From Polaromonas sp. (GTDB lineage Bacteria > Pseudomonadota > Gammaproteobacteria > Burkholderiales > Burkholderiaceae_C), in contig JANXTM010000197.1 of assembly GCA_025352405.1 (NCBI GenBank), positions 1-51,831 on the forward strand: a DNA stretch of 51,831 nt, written 5' to 3'. Made by a program: the position numbers and the translations under genes. Numbering within the stretch: position 1 is the stretch's first letter; each line of letters opens with the position of its first letter. The notes under the pieces were generated by a model. It worked only from the letters and a program-made list of their open reading frames with translations, did not search any database and was not told the origin of the DNA. Of the stretch, positions 20,205 through 29,342 are shown in pieces.

Positions 20205-20891
20205 ATGCGCCTCCTGCTTGTGGAAGACGAAGCCGACATGGCATCGTGGCTGGTGCGTGCATTCAAACAGAGTGGCTTCGTGCCGGACCACGCGCCAGAT
20301 GCTGCAACGGCCGAGTCGCTGCTGGCCAGTAACGACTATGACGCAGTGGTGCTCGACCTGCAGCTGCCTGACAAGCACGGGCTGGCTATTTTGGCGGATA
20401 TGCGCAAGGCCAGCAACCGTACCCCGGTGCTAGTGCTGACCGCACAGGGCGCACTGCAAGACCGCGTAAAGGGGCTGAACGTTGGAGCCGACGACTTCAT
20501 GACCAAGCCCTTTGCCATCGAAGAACTGGAAGCCCGCCTCGCGGCATTGGTCAGGCGTAGCCGTGGGCGCTCTCACGCGCCGTTGCAGTGCGGCTCCTTG
20601 TCCTGCGCGCATGACAGCCGCGCCTTCATGCTCGCCGGTGTGCTGCTCCAGCTCACCCCGCGCGAGACCGCAGCCCTGTCGGTACTGCTGGCACGCAGCG
20701 GGTCACCGGTCGAGAAGTCGCAGCTCTGGGGCAAGGTCTTCCCCGCCGACAGCGACGCCGGCCCGGACGCCATTGAGCTGGTGCTTCACCGACTGCGCCG
20801 CAAGTTGGCCGGCGGCGACGTGCGCATTGTCACCGTGCGCGGTCTCGGCTACATGCTGGAAAGCATCGTGCATGAAGACCTTTCGGACTGA
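20205..20891 (+). CDS. tctD: OmpR-family response regulator, TctD-like
   Basis: Two-component response regulator of 228 residues. The receiver domain has acidic pocket E8/D9 in LLVEDEAD, phosphoacceptor D51 in VVLDLQLPD, the conserved Thr in VLVLTAQGA and Lys in DDFMTKPFAIEELEARL. The C-terminal winged helix reads LTPRETAALSVLLARSGSPV and DAIELVLHRLRRKLAGGDVR with ending VTVRGLGYML, typical of OmpR/PhoB regulators. It overlaps the kinase gene by 20 nt. The name TctD is inferred from the downstream tctB-tctA tricarboxylate transport genes, which it probably controls. Confidence 0.85.
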   Translation: MRLLLVEDEADMASWLVRAFKQSGFVPDHAPDAATAESLLASNDYDAVVLDLQLPDKHGLAILADMRKASNRTPVLVLTAQGALQDRVKGLNVGADDFMTKPFAIEELEARLAALVRRSRGRSHAPLQCGSLSCAHDSRAFMLAGVLLQLTPRETAALSVLLARSGSPVEKSQLWGKVFPADSDAGPDAIELVLHRLRRKLAGGDVRIVTVRGLGYMLESIVHEDLSD

Positions 20892-22422
20892 CCCGGACCG
20901 GTTCGGTATACGCGCGCGGCTGCTGACGCTGCTGCTACCAGGTATTTTGGGCTTGCTGGCGCTCGATAGCTGGAACGACTACCGAGCACTTCGAAACTTG
21001 GTCCAGGACGCTTATGACCAGGTCATGCTGGAATCAGTGAACGCACTGCGGGGCAGCCTGTCAATCGGGGCGGATGGCTCGCTGAAGTTGAATTCAGTGT
21101 CACTTGCACAGACAATATTCGAAGCTGCCAGCCCGCTCCACAAACACCTTCATGTCGGGCTGACGCCTCAGGGGAGCCATGGAAGCACACGGAACAATAC
21201 AGACCCACCATTGCGCGAGCTGACATTGCTGGGGGAGCCGGACCTGCCCCTACCGCCTGCTTCCGCCACCTCTGCCGGGCAAGTCCCCACGTATTGGTAC
21301 GACAGTTACTACCGCGATTACCCAGTCCGCGTGGTAGCGCAGCGAAGCCAGATCGTTGACGGTCACGGTCAGCGCTTTGACTTGCTAATTCAGGCAGTCG
21401 AAAGCACCGGGCCGCGTGACAAGGCGCAAGCGGCAACCTTGCAGCAGCAGTTGTGGCGCGACGCGCGCATGGTGCTGGTAGTAATTGTGCTGGTCTGCCT
21501 GGGGGTAACATGGTCTTTGTGGCCATTGGAGCGGCTGCGCAAATCAGTGCTGCAAAGCAAAGGCCATGCACTCCACCCACTTGATACCAGCGATGTACCG
21601 TATGAGGTCGCGCCGCTGGTTGATGCCGTCAACCAGCACGTTGCGAGCTACCGCGATTTACTGGATCAGCAATCGCAGTTTCTGGCCGATGCATCGCACC
21701 AATTGCGTACACCGCTGGCCATCATGCTTACACAGGCAGGCGTTGCGCTTCGCGAAAAAGATCCGGCGCTGTTACACGAAACCTTGCGCGCCATCGTCAC
21801 CCAAATCTCGCGCAGCCGGCGTCTGTGCGAGCAACTGCTGTCACTCGCCCACGCGAGCGAGAGCGCACCACCAGCCGATGTCCCAAACGTCACAAATCTC
21901 AATGCCATTGCACGGGACGTGGTGCTGCAGTACCTGACACTGGCGCATGAAAAAAACCAGGACTTGGGCTGGGTGGAAGCCACGCTTGACGATGCCCATG
22001 TCGCGTCAGAAATACCTGCTGCAGCCGTTGAGGTTCCAGTACTGGCCATAGGCGCCGAGCTGCATGAGGTACTTGCAAATTTGGTGCACAACGCGATTGC
22101 TTACACGCCGTCTGGCGGACACATCACCGTGAAAGTCAGCACTCGGGATGGCATGGCTCTGGCTGAAGTGCTGGACAACGGCCCCGGCATTGCCCCCACG
22201 CGGTGGGAAGATGTTTTCAAGCGTTTTCATCAAGCCAACCCCGGCACCGAAAAAGGCCAGCGTCGGCACGGGGCCGGGCTGGGCCTGGCCATCGCCCGCG
22301 CTTATGCACGGCGTAACGGCGGCGAGATCACGCTGGCAGACCTTCCCGCCAGCCCCAACGGCATAGCCTCCGGCAGGCATGGCTTGCGGGCCATTCTGAG
22401 CCTGCCTCTGGCCTTCAGCTGA
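20872..22422 (+). CDS. tctE: Sensor histidine kinase, TctE-like
   Basis: Inner-membrane sensor kinase of 516 residues. A first membrane helix (LLTLLLPGILGLLALDSW) precedes a periplasmic sensor domain of about 170 residues containing PTYWYDSYYRDYPVRVVAQR. A second helix (MVLVVIVLVCLGVTWSLW) leads to HAMP-like sequence. The phospho-accepting H box is DASHQLRTPLAIM, the N box NLVHNAIAYTP, and ATP-lid motifs are DNGPGI and GAGLGLAIA. The ATG at 20872 is chosen because it lies just inside the end of tctD; the frame stays open further upstream only as an overlap with tctD. Likely senses citrate or another tricarboxylate; the ligand is inferred from context. Confidence 0.87.
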   Translation: MKTFRTDPDRFGIRARLLTLLLPGILGLLALDSWNDYRALRNLVQDAYDQVMLESVNALRGSLSIGADGSLKLNSVSLAQTIFEAASPLHKHLHVGLTPQGSHGSTRNNTDPPLRELTLLGEPDLPLPPASATSAGQVPTYWYDSYYRDYPVRVVAQRSQIVDGHGQRFDLLIQAVESTGPRDKAQAATLQQQLWRDARMVLVVIVLVCLGVTWSLWPLERLRKSVLQSKGHALHPLDTSDVPYEVAPLVDAVNQHVASYRDLLDQQSQFLADASHQLRTPLAIMLTQAGVALREKDPALLHETLRAIVTQISRSRRLCEQLLSLAHASESAPPADVPNVTNLNAIARDVVLQYLTLAHEKNQDLGWVEATLDDAHVASEIPAAAVEVPVLAIGAELHEVLANLVHNAIAYTPSGGHITVKVSTRDGMALAEVLDNGPGIAPTRWEDVFKRFHQANPGTEKGQRRHGAGLGLAIARAYARRNGGEITLADLPASPNGIASGRHGLRAILSLPLAFS

Positions 22423-22757
22423 CCACGCGCCGAATCAACCGCCGAGGCCAGATTCGGCGCGTGTCATCAGGACACGTCACCACACAGTGCGTGCACGCCA
22501 CACCGCAACAAGCCTTCACCTGAGCGCTTGCGGCGACGCCGCTTCCGCTGTTAGTGATAACACGTATTTTGAGGCTTTGCGCGCCAAACGAAAGCCGATT
22601 GGAAGCGTGGCTCCATAACATCCCGGCAATCCAAACACCTCGCTGGCCGCAAATTTTGACAGTCAAAAGGTACGGACTAAAACCATAAGGAGATACGTAT
22701 GCCCCACGCCCTCATTGACCACAGCGCCCCGCGAGCGCAGCCCCGGAGTCACATGAC
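22423..22757 (+). other. Gene-poor stretch between tctE and tctB where tctC would be expected
   Basis: In tricarboxylate transport operons the periplasmic receptor gene tctC usually precedes tctB. These 335 nt contain no receptor gene or recognisable fragment of one. They hold the overlapping hairpins at 22424-22476 and, at the end, a 20-codon ORF with a strong ribosome binding site. Confidence 0.7.
22424..22476 (+). other. Overlapping mutually exclusive hairpins after tctE
   Basis: Two nucleotides after the tctE stop, arms 22424-22436 and 22451-22463 form a perfect 13-bp stem with a 14-nt loop. A second stem, 22460-22465 (CGTGTC) with 22471-22476 (GACACG), shares 22460-22463 with the first, so both cannot form fully at once. 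There is no T-run. It may be a factor-dependent terminator, an mRNA stabiliser or a switching element upstream of tctB-tctA. Confidence 0.6.
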
Positions 22758-22761
22758 ATGA
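22699..22761 (+). CDS. Possible 20-codon leader peptide upstream of tctB
   Basis: A short frame MPHALIDHSAPRAQPRSHMT is preceded by AAGGAG with 7-nt spacing, a better ribosome binding site than most genes here. Its TGA stop (22759-22761) overlaps the tctB ATG (22758-22760), so ribosomes finishing it could restart on tctB. It may serve only translational coupling, or it may be a relic of a lost upstream gene. There is no similarity I recognise, and the peptide itself may have no function. Confidence 0.45.
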   Translation: MPHALIDHSAPRAQPRSHMT

Positions 22762-23186
22762 ACATGAGCAACCAGAATTTCATCAGAGGCCTGTGCCTCA
22801 TGGCGATTGCACTGCTATTTGGCCTGATTTCATTCAACTACAAGATTGGCGTATTCAGCCGATCAGGGCCCGGGCTATTTCCGCTCATGGTGAGTTCATT
22901 CCTGTTTGTGATTGGCCTGATCACCACGGTACGTGCGCACTTTGTTGAACCCGTTGCGCTCAGCTACAACGTCAAAAATATTGCCCTGATCATTCTGAGT
23001 CTGTGCGGTTTTGTAGTGGCCTCCGAATACATCAACATGATCGTCGGCATTATTTTTATGGTGTTTTGCTGCACGTTTGCGGGTACCTCGTATTCGGTGG
23101 TGCGCAACATCAAAATCTCGGCTGGCCTGATAGCAGTTGCTTTCGCTTTTAAACAATTTCTCGGCCTTAACCTGCCGCTGTACTGA
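22758..23186 (+). CDS. tctB: Tripartite tricarboxylate transporter small membrane subunit TctB
   Basis: Small membrane subunit of 142 residues with about four helices (LCLMAIALLFGLISFNYKIG; FPLMVSSFLFVIGLITTV; IALIILSLCGFVVASEY; IVGIIFMVFCCTFAG). The motif FSRSGPGLFPLMVS is typical of TctB (DUF1468). It works with TctA in secondary, receptor-dependent uptake of tricarboxylates such as citrate. The start overlaps the stop of the leader ORF, and tctA follows after 2 nt. No tctC receptor gene is seen nearby, so a receptor encoded elsewhere is needed. Confidence 0.9.
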   Translation: MNMSNQNFIRGLCLMAIALLFGLISFNYKIGVFSRSGPGLFPLMVSSFLFVIGLITTVRAHFVEPVALSYNVKNIALIILSLCGFVVASEYINMIVGIIFMVFCCTFAGTSYSVVRNIKISAGLIAVAFAFKQFLGLNLPLY

Positions 23187-23188
23187 AA

Positions 23189-24712
23189 ATGGAAGTCCTA
23201 CACAACCTCGCGTTTGGCTTTGAACACGCGCTTACGCTGCAGAACCTCTTTTATTGCGCCCTGGGCTGCACTGTGGGCACACTTGTCGGCCTGCTACCCG
23301 GGCTTGGACCCTTGTCCACTATCAGCTTGTTGCTGCCACTGACTTACTCGATTCCCACTGGCGGCGCACTCATCATGCTGGCCGGAATCTACTATGGCGC
23401 ACAGTACGGCGACAGTGTGAGTGCCATCACGATGAAAATTCCGCATGCCAGCAGCATTGTGGCTTGTATTGACGGCTATCAGATGACACTGAAAGGTCAA
23501 ACCGGCCTCGCACTGTTCACTGCGGGTATTTCCAGTTTCATTGGTGGCACAGTAGCCATTGTCGTGCTTTCGACTATGGCACCAGCCCTGGGCGAAGTCG
23601 GGCTTTTGTTTGGACCGGCAGATTACTGCGCCCTCATGCTGCTCGGTTTTTTCTGCGTCAGTTTTGTCAGCGCCGGCAGCTTGCTCAATGGTTTGGCCAT
23701 GGCAATGATTGGTGTATTGCTCGGCATGGTTGGCACTGATGTCAACAGCGGCGTGGCGCGCTACACCATGGACCTGCCCTTCCTGATGGATGGTATTGGC
23801 CTGATCAGTATTGCACTGGGTTGCTTCGGCATCGCAGAGGTCGTCAAAAATCTTGACGCCAAAAACGTGCTCACGCCGTTCAATGGCAAGATCAAGCTGA
23901 TGCCAACCTGGCCTCAGTTCAAACGCATTCTTCCAAGCGCCCTGCGCGGAAGCGTGGTGGGATCTATTCTGGGTATCCTGCCGGGCGGTGGCCCGACGAT
24001 CGCCCAGTTTGCAGCCTATGCGGTTGACAAGAAGTTCAGCAAGTACAAGCACGAGATCGGCACTGGCTGTATCGAAGGCGTAGCCGGGCAGGCGGCAGCG
24101 GACGAGGCGGCAGCTCGCACCAGTTTCATCCCACTGATGGCCATTGGCATCCCCGAAAATGCCGTTATGGCCCTGATGCTGGCCGCTTTTGTGGTCAAGG
24201 GCATTCAGCCTGGCCCGAACATGATCGCCACACACCCAGACCTATTCTGGGGCCTGGTAGCCAGCATGTGGGTGGGGAATTGCTTTCTGGTAGTTCTTAA
24301 TGTGCCCCTGGTGCGTTACTGGCTGTCAATCTTCAAGATTCCTTACACCGTGCTGTTCCCGGCGATCATCTTTTTCTGCTGTATCGGCACTTTCAGCATC
24401 AACAACAGTCTGGAAGACATCTACATCACCGCTGTTTTCGGTCTGGTTGGCTATCTGTTCATGCGTCTCAACATGGAGGCTGCGCCACTTATGCTGGGCT
24501 TCATTCTTGGACCCATGCTGGAGGAAAATTTCCGCCGCGCCATGCTCTTGAGCCGTGGGGAGTTCAGTGGGTTCGTGACCCGCCCGATCAGCGGCACATT
24601 GCTTACCGTGATTGGTGCCCTGATAGTTTGGCAATTAGTGTCATTTGTGCGGAATTTCAGGAAAACACCTGCCCTTATGCCAAATCCAAACGCGCCAATT
24701 GCTGCTGAATGA
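23189..24712 (+). CDS. tctA: Tripartite tricarboxylate transporter large membrane subunit TctA
   Basis: Large permease subunit of 507 residues with about 11-12 helices. The diagnostic segments are VGLLPGLGPLSTISLLLPLT, then GIYYGAQYGDSVSAITMKIP and ILGILPGGGPTIAQFAAYAV, the two glycine-rich half-repeats that form the TctA substrate site, and GVAGQAAADEAAARTSFIPL. Ends with a hydrophilic tail after the last helix. It is the third member in the order tctD, tctE, tctB, tctA. Substrate is probably citrate or a related carboxylate. A hairpin follows the stop. Confidence 0.95.
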   Translation: MEVLHNLAFGFEHALTLQNLFYCALGCTVGTLVGLLPGLGPLSTISLLLPLTYSIPTGGALIMLAGIYYGAQYGDSVSAITMKIPHASSIVACIDGYQMTLKGQTGLALFTAGISSFIGGTVAIVVLSTMAPALGEVGLLFGPADYCALMLLGFFCVSFVSAGSLLNGLAMAMIGVLLGMVGTDVNSGVARYTMDLPFLMDGIGLISIALGCFGIAEVVKNLDAKNVLTPFNGKIKLMPTWPQFKRILPSALRGSVVGSILGILPGGGPTIAQFAAYAVDKKFSKYKHEIGTGCIEGVAGQAAADEAAARTSFIPLMAIGIPENAVMALMLAAFVVKGIQPGPNMIATHPDLFWGLVASMWVGNCFLVVLNVPLVRYWLSIFKIPYTVLFPAIIFFCCIGTFSINNSLEDIYITAVFGLVGYLFMRLNMEAAPLMLGFILGPMLEENFRRAMLLSRGEFSGFVTRPISGTLLTVIGALIVWQLVSFVRNFRKTPALMPNPNAPIAAE

Positions 24713-24737
24713 TTTAACTCTGAAAATGCCGTCATGC

Positions 24738-24769
24738 CCTTGCCAACAACTTGATATGAGTTGGCAAGG
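24738..24769 (+). terminator. Hairpin after tctA, possible terminator
   Basis: CCTTGCCAAC (24738-24747) and GTTGGCAAGG (24760-24769) form a perfect 10-bp stem with a 12-nt loop, 25 nt after the tctA stop. No T-run follows, so it may act as a factor-assisted terminator or protect the mRNA 3' end. Confidence 0.5.
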
Positions 24770-24819
24770 CTGGAGGTAACTGTGTTGCAATAAAGTCTTT
24801 CTTCAAAAGACCTTTCGCC

Positions 24820-25269
24820 ATGAAACGCAGAATTTTTATTCAGGCTGCTGCCACAGGATCACTTGCTATAGCTACTCTTTTTTTAATAGCAGCACGTGCA
24901 CAAACTAGCAGTGGGGCCGGCCAAAAACGTCACAGGATAGTGATTCAAGTCAGTGACAATGATCCGGCCAAGTGGAACCTGGCGCTGAACAATGCGAAAA
25001 ACCTGCAGGATGATGTTGGTGCCGCCAACATAGACGTAGAGATTGTTGCGTATGGCCCCGGCATCGGCATGCTCAAGCTGGAATCACCAGCTGCCTCGCG
25101 GATAATTGACGCCATGAAAGCCAATGTCAAAGTGATCGCCTGCGAGAACACGATGAACGGCCAAAAACTGACCCGTGACGACATGCTGCCCGCCCTTGGT
25201 TACGTGCCTGCCGGGGTGACCGAGATCATGACCAGGCAAAGCGAAGGCTGGGCTTACCTTCGGCCTTGA
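24820..25269 (+). CDS. Exported DsrE/DsrF-like protein
   Basis: Protein of 149 residues with signal peptide MKRRIFIQAAATGSLAIATL followed by FLIAARA. The mature part RHRIVIQVSDNDPAKWNLAL, NAKNLQDDVGAANIDVEIVA and GPGIGMLKLESPAAS follows the pattern of DsrE-fold proteins seen in sulfur-linked or uncharacterised periplasmic contexts. One mature cysteine lies in VKVIACENTMNGQKLTRDDM, the position where such proteins often carry a reactive Cys. Part of the signal peptide is encoded by a GCTAT/ATAGC palindrome (24864-24891). Function unknown. tRNA-Gly follows 79 nt downstream. Confidence 0.75.
   Translation: MKRRIFIQAAATGSLAIATLFLIAARAQTSSGAGQKRHRIVIQVSDNDPAKWNLALNNAKNLQDDVGAANIDVEIVAYGPGIGMLKLESPAASRIIDAMKANVKVIACENTMNGQKLTRDDMLPALGYVPAGVTEIMTRQSEGWAYLRP
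24864..24891. repeat. TGCTAT/ATAGCA palindrome inside a signal-peptide region
   Basis: TGCTAT (24864-24869) and ATAGCA (24886-24891) flank a 16-nt AT-rich spacer. It encodes part of the hydrophobic core of the DsrE-like protein signal peptide. Confidence 0.55.
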
Positions 25270-25347
25270 GAGTAGAGGTTGATGCAAGCTGAGGCGAGTG
25301 TTCCCTTTACCGCTTCCAGGCCCCGACACGCGATAGAATCAAAACTC

Positions 25348-25421
25348 GCGGGTGTAGTTCAATGGCAGAACGGCAGCTTCCCAAGCTTCATACGAGGGTT
25401 CGATTCCCTTCACCCGCTCCA
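25348..25421 (+). tRNA. tRNA-Gly (anticodon CCC)
   Basis: A 74-nt tRNA including an encoded CCA. The acceptor stem GCGGGTG pairs with CACCCGC, with discriminator T then CCA. The anticodon loop TTCCCAA gives CCC, decoding GGG. The T arm GAGGGTTCGATTCCCTT is standard, and the sequence resembles E. coli tRNA-Gly(CCC). The anticodon stem (GCAGC/GCTTC) has one C-T mismatch at the second pair. Confidence 0.95.
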
Positions 25422-25493
25422 CGTCTCTGTAAGTGGTTGATTCCATTGGAAAACTAGCACTTTTACCTGCCTGATACAGCACACTCACACAAA

Positions 25494-25766
25494 GTGTGCA
25501 TGATGCAAGATATTTTTCGGCGCCCTTCCGACATTTACGTCCTCCGGATTTCAGTACCAGTTCAGCTGCGTCAGGTGTTCGGCAAGAGAGAAGTCGTCGT
25601 ATCCACCGGCACTCGCGAACTTGCAATTGCAAAAATAGTTGCAGGTCCCCAGGCTGCACAATGGCGTCAGCGTTTTTTTGAAGCGCGCCGTCTCATGTCG
25701 CAACCTTATATCGCTGCAATGGATTATCAAGATATTTTGAAAATCATTTGCTATGGCCACAAGTGA
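25494..25766 (+). pseudogene. Tyrosine-recombinase (phage integrase) N-terminal remnant
   Basis: The 90-residue frame (MCMMQDIFRRPSDIYVLRIS, then VPVQLRQVFGKREVVVSTGT and RELAIAKIVAGPQAAQWRQR) matches the start of phage-type tyrosine recombinases with a DUF6538-like N-terminal domain. The family normally runs to about 350 residues or more with a catalytic R..H-R..Y core. Here the frame stops after [14 protein letters not shown], and no catalytic part is found before tRNA-Ser. It sits 72 nt after tRNA-Gly, a normal integrase target type, and before tRNA-Ser, so it is best read as the relic of an element once integrated at one of these tRNAs. Confidence 0.75.
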
Positions 25767-25804
25767 AAAACCCATGTAAGTCATTGATTTACATGGGGTT
25801 TTTT
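25766..25804. terminator. Bidirectional terminator between integrase remnant and tRNA-Ser
   Basis: CCCATGTAA (25771-25779) and TTACATGGG (25789-25797) form a perfect 9-bp stem with a 9-nt loop, flanked by A-run 25766-25770 and T-run 25799-25804. It can end transcription from the left, and, on the minus strand, transcription of serS and tRNA-Ser. Confidence 0.8.
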
Positions 25805-25808
25805 CCTT

Positions 25809-25896
<88 letters not shown>

Positions 25897-25914
25897 GCGT
25901 AGCCTCACATTCTA

Positions 25915-27270
<1,356 letters not shown>

Positions 27271-28221
27271 TCAGGCCAGGGTGGCCGGATCAAGGTTGGC
27301 ACCGCAAATAATCAGGCAGACTTTTTCATTCGCACGCGGCTGGTAACGTCGACTGTGCAGCGCGGCCAGCGGCAGCGCCGCCGCCGGTTCAACCGCAAGT
27401 TTGAGCTCTTTCCAGAGCCACAGCTGCGCCGCGCGAATTGACTCGTCACTGAGCAGCAGCGCATCGCGCACATGGGCCTGCGTGGCCTGCCATGCCAGAT
27501 CGCCAATGCGTTTGGCACCCAGTGAATCGGCCGCAATGCCGCCCACACTGACGTCGACGGGATGCCCGGCTTCACGGGCCTTGAAAAGGGTGGGCGCGAG
27601 TTCGGGCTCCAGCGCCACCACCCGGCTGCGCTGTTCAAACCAACTGGCAATGCCGCCAATCAAACCGCCTCCGCCGACGCTGACCAGCACGCTGTCTGGC
27701 AAGCCGCCCTGCGCCTCAACCTCGGCAGCGAGTGTTCCGGCACCCACCACCACTTCGGGTTGGTCATAGGCGTGGGCCAGCAGTGCGCCGGTTTGTTGCT
27801 GGCGCTCCAGGCAGGCCTTCAGCGCATCTGCGTAAGCGCTGCCCACCACCACCACATGGGCACCCAGTGCAGCCAGTTTGGCGCGCTTGGCAAGGCTGGA
27901 GACCTCCGGCAACAATACCTCGCAGCGCACGCCCAGCTCTTTGGCCGCTGCGGCCACCGCAATACCCGCATTGCCGCCAGAAGCGATCACCACGCCGCTG
28001 GCCGGAATCGGGTTTGAGAGCAGGCGATTGAGCATGCCCCGCGCCTTGAAGCTGCCGCTGGTCTGCAGGTGCTCGAGCTTGAGCCAGACTTCGGCACAAT
28101 TCACGCCCAGTGCCTTGCCGGGCAGCTTCCATAGCGGTGTTTGATGAATAAAGTGGCTGTAGCGCAGCAAAAACGCCGACCTGCAGCTATCAATAGTGGA
28201 GCGGTTGATGTCAGATGTCAT
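27271..28221 (-). CDS. PLP-dependent threonine/serine dehydratase-like protein
   Basis: Fold-type II PLP enzyme of 316 residues that probably deaminates threonine or serine to a 2-oxo acid. The Schiff-base lysine is in LKLEHLQTSGSFKARG, the carboxylate-binding loop is ASGGNAGIAVA, and the PLP-phosphate loop is VSVGGGGLIGG. There is no C-terminal ACT-like domain, so it resembles the catabolic or serine-racemase-like group rather than biosynthetic IlvA. The ATG at 28219-28221 is preferred; an upstream ATG would overlap ispH. Exact substrate open. Confidence 0.82.
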   Translation of the reverse strand: MTSDINRSTIDSCRSAFLLRYSHFIHQTPLWKLPGKALGVNCAEVWLKLEHLQTSGSFKARGMLNRLLSNPIPASGVVIASGGNAGIAVAAAAKELGVRCEVLLPEVSSLAKRAKLAALGAHVVVVGSAYADALKACLERQQQTGALLAHAYDQPEVVVGAGTLAAEVEAQGGLPDSVLVSVGGGGLIGGIASWFEQRSRVVALEPELAPTLFKAREAGHPVDVSVGGIAADSLGAKRIGDLAWQATQAHVRDALLLSDESIRAAQLWLWKELKLAVEPAAALPLAALHSRRYQPRANEKVCLIICGANLDPATLA

Positions 28222-28255
28222 GGTTGTTGTAAGGTGTGTCTTGAGGGGGCCCAGC

Positions 28256-29257
28256 TCAGCTCGACTGATGCAGCTGGCTGTCGCCAATGTTCATCACATG
28301 GCCCTGCGCATCGAGCTTCAGGCCTTTGGGCAGCGGGAACTTGATGGTTTCTTCGATACCGTCCATCTTGCGCACCGACACAGCCCCAAGCGCCCGGATG
28401 CGGTCAATCACCTGTTTGACCAGAATTTCCGGTGCCGAAGCACCCGCGGTCAGTCCGACGCGGCTTTTGCCCTCAAACCAGGTCTGCTGCAGCTCACTGG
28501 CGTCGTCCACCATGTAGGCCTCGGTGCCCAGCTTGGCGGCCAGCTCGCGCAGGCGGTTGCTGTTGGAACTGGTGGGGCTGCCCACCACAATCACGATGTC
28601 GACCTGCGGGCTCATGACCTTGACGGCGTCCTGGCGGTTTTGCGTGGCGTAACAAATGTCTTGCTGCTTGGGCGCGCGCACCTGCGGAAACCGCGCCTTG
28701 ACGGCCGCGCTGATCTCGGCAGCGTCGTCCACGCTGAGTGTGGTTTGCGTCACAACCGCGAGCCGCTCGGTTTGCAGTGGTGCGATACGCGCTACATCAG
28801 CCACGTCTTCCACCAGATGGATGCCGCTTTCGAGCTGGCCCATGGTGCCCTCGACCTCAGGGTGACCCTTGTGGCCAATCATGATGAATTCGTAGCCCTC
28901 TTTGTGTAGCTTGGCGACTTCAACGTGCACCTTGGTCACCAGCGGACAGGTGGCGTCAAAAATCTGGAAACCCCTGCGTGCCGCTTCTTTCTGGATCGCC
29001 TGGCTGACGCCGTGCGCACTGAAAACCAGCGTCGCGCCGGGCGGCACATCATCAAGATCCTCAATGAAGACCGCGCCTTTTTCCTTGAGGTCATTGACCA
29101 CATAGGTGTTGTGCACAATCTCGTGGCGCACATAAATCGGCGCGCCGAATTTGGTCAGGGCGCGTTCGACGATTTCGATGGCGCGGTCTACGCCGGCACA
29201 AAAACCGCGCGGTTCAGCAAGCAGTATTTCTTGAGGCAGCATTGTTTTTTCAGTCAT
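28256..29257 (-). CDS. ispH: 4-hydroxy-3-methylbut-2-enyl diphosphate reductase
   Basis: Last enzyme of the MEP isoprenoid pathway, forming IPP and DMAPP from HMBPP with a [4Fe-4S] cluster. It has 333 residues from the ATG at 29255-29257; a second in-frame ATG is five codons later. The three cluster cysteines are in [26 protein letters not shown] and [11 protein letters not shown]. Substrate residues include [23 protein letters not shown] and [13 protein letters not shown]. An upstream open extension (from 29329) is encoded by a dispersed repeat, not by real coding sequence. fkpB lies upstream, an old and widespread fkpB-ispH pairing. Confidence 0.96.
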   Translation of the reverse strand: MTEKTMLPQEILLAEPRGFCAGVDRAIEIVERALTKFGAPIYVRHEIVHNTYVVNDLKEKGAVFIEDLDDVPPGATLVFSAHGVSQAIQKEAARRGFQIFDATCPLVTKVHVEVAKLHKEGYEFIMIGHKGHPEVEGTMGQLESGIHLVEDVADVARIAPLQTERLAVVTQTTLSVDDAAEISAAVKARFPQVRAPKQQDICYATQNRQDAVKVMSPQVDIVIVVGSPTSSNSNRLRELAAKLGTEAYMVDDASELQQTWFEGKSRVGLTAGASAPEILVKQVIDRIRALGAVSVRKMDGIEETIKFPLPKGLKLDAQGHVMNIGDSQLHQSS

Positions 29258-29263
29258 AGCATT

Positions 29264-29342
29264 CCGCCGACAGGCCGCCCTTAGGCGGAATAGTCCCCTC
29301 GGGGGGCAGAGCAGTACGCGAAGCGACAAACGTGGGGGTCAT
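29264..29342. repeat. Dispersed repeat element, short copy between fkpB and ispH
   Basis: This spacer carries CCGCCCTTAGGCGG (a palindromic core), CCCTCGGGGGG and a right end (29312-29342) reading AGTACGCGAAGCGACAA then A, then CGTGGGGGTCATA. The right end matches 35341-35371, inside fdhD, with a single difference over about 31 nt. The shared end and the GC-rich palindromes mark a small mobile or recombining intergenic repeat. Confidence 0.65.

Noticed and set aside
20512..20871. Upstream extension of the tctE frame by 120 codons
   Set aside because: This part overlaps tctD in another frame, encodes no sensible domain, and a good ATG lies at 20872 within the tctD end as expected for a coupled pair.
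29258..29329. N-terminal extension of IspH by 24 residues
   Set aside because: The extra codons are encoded by a dispersed repeat; family sequence begins after the ATG at 29255-29257.
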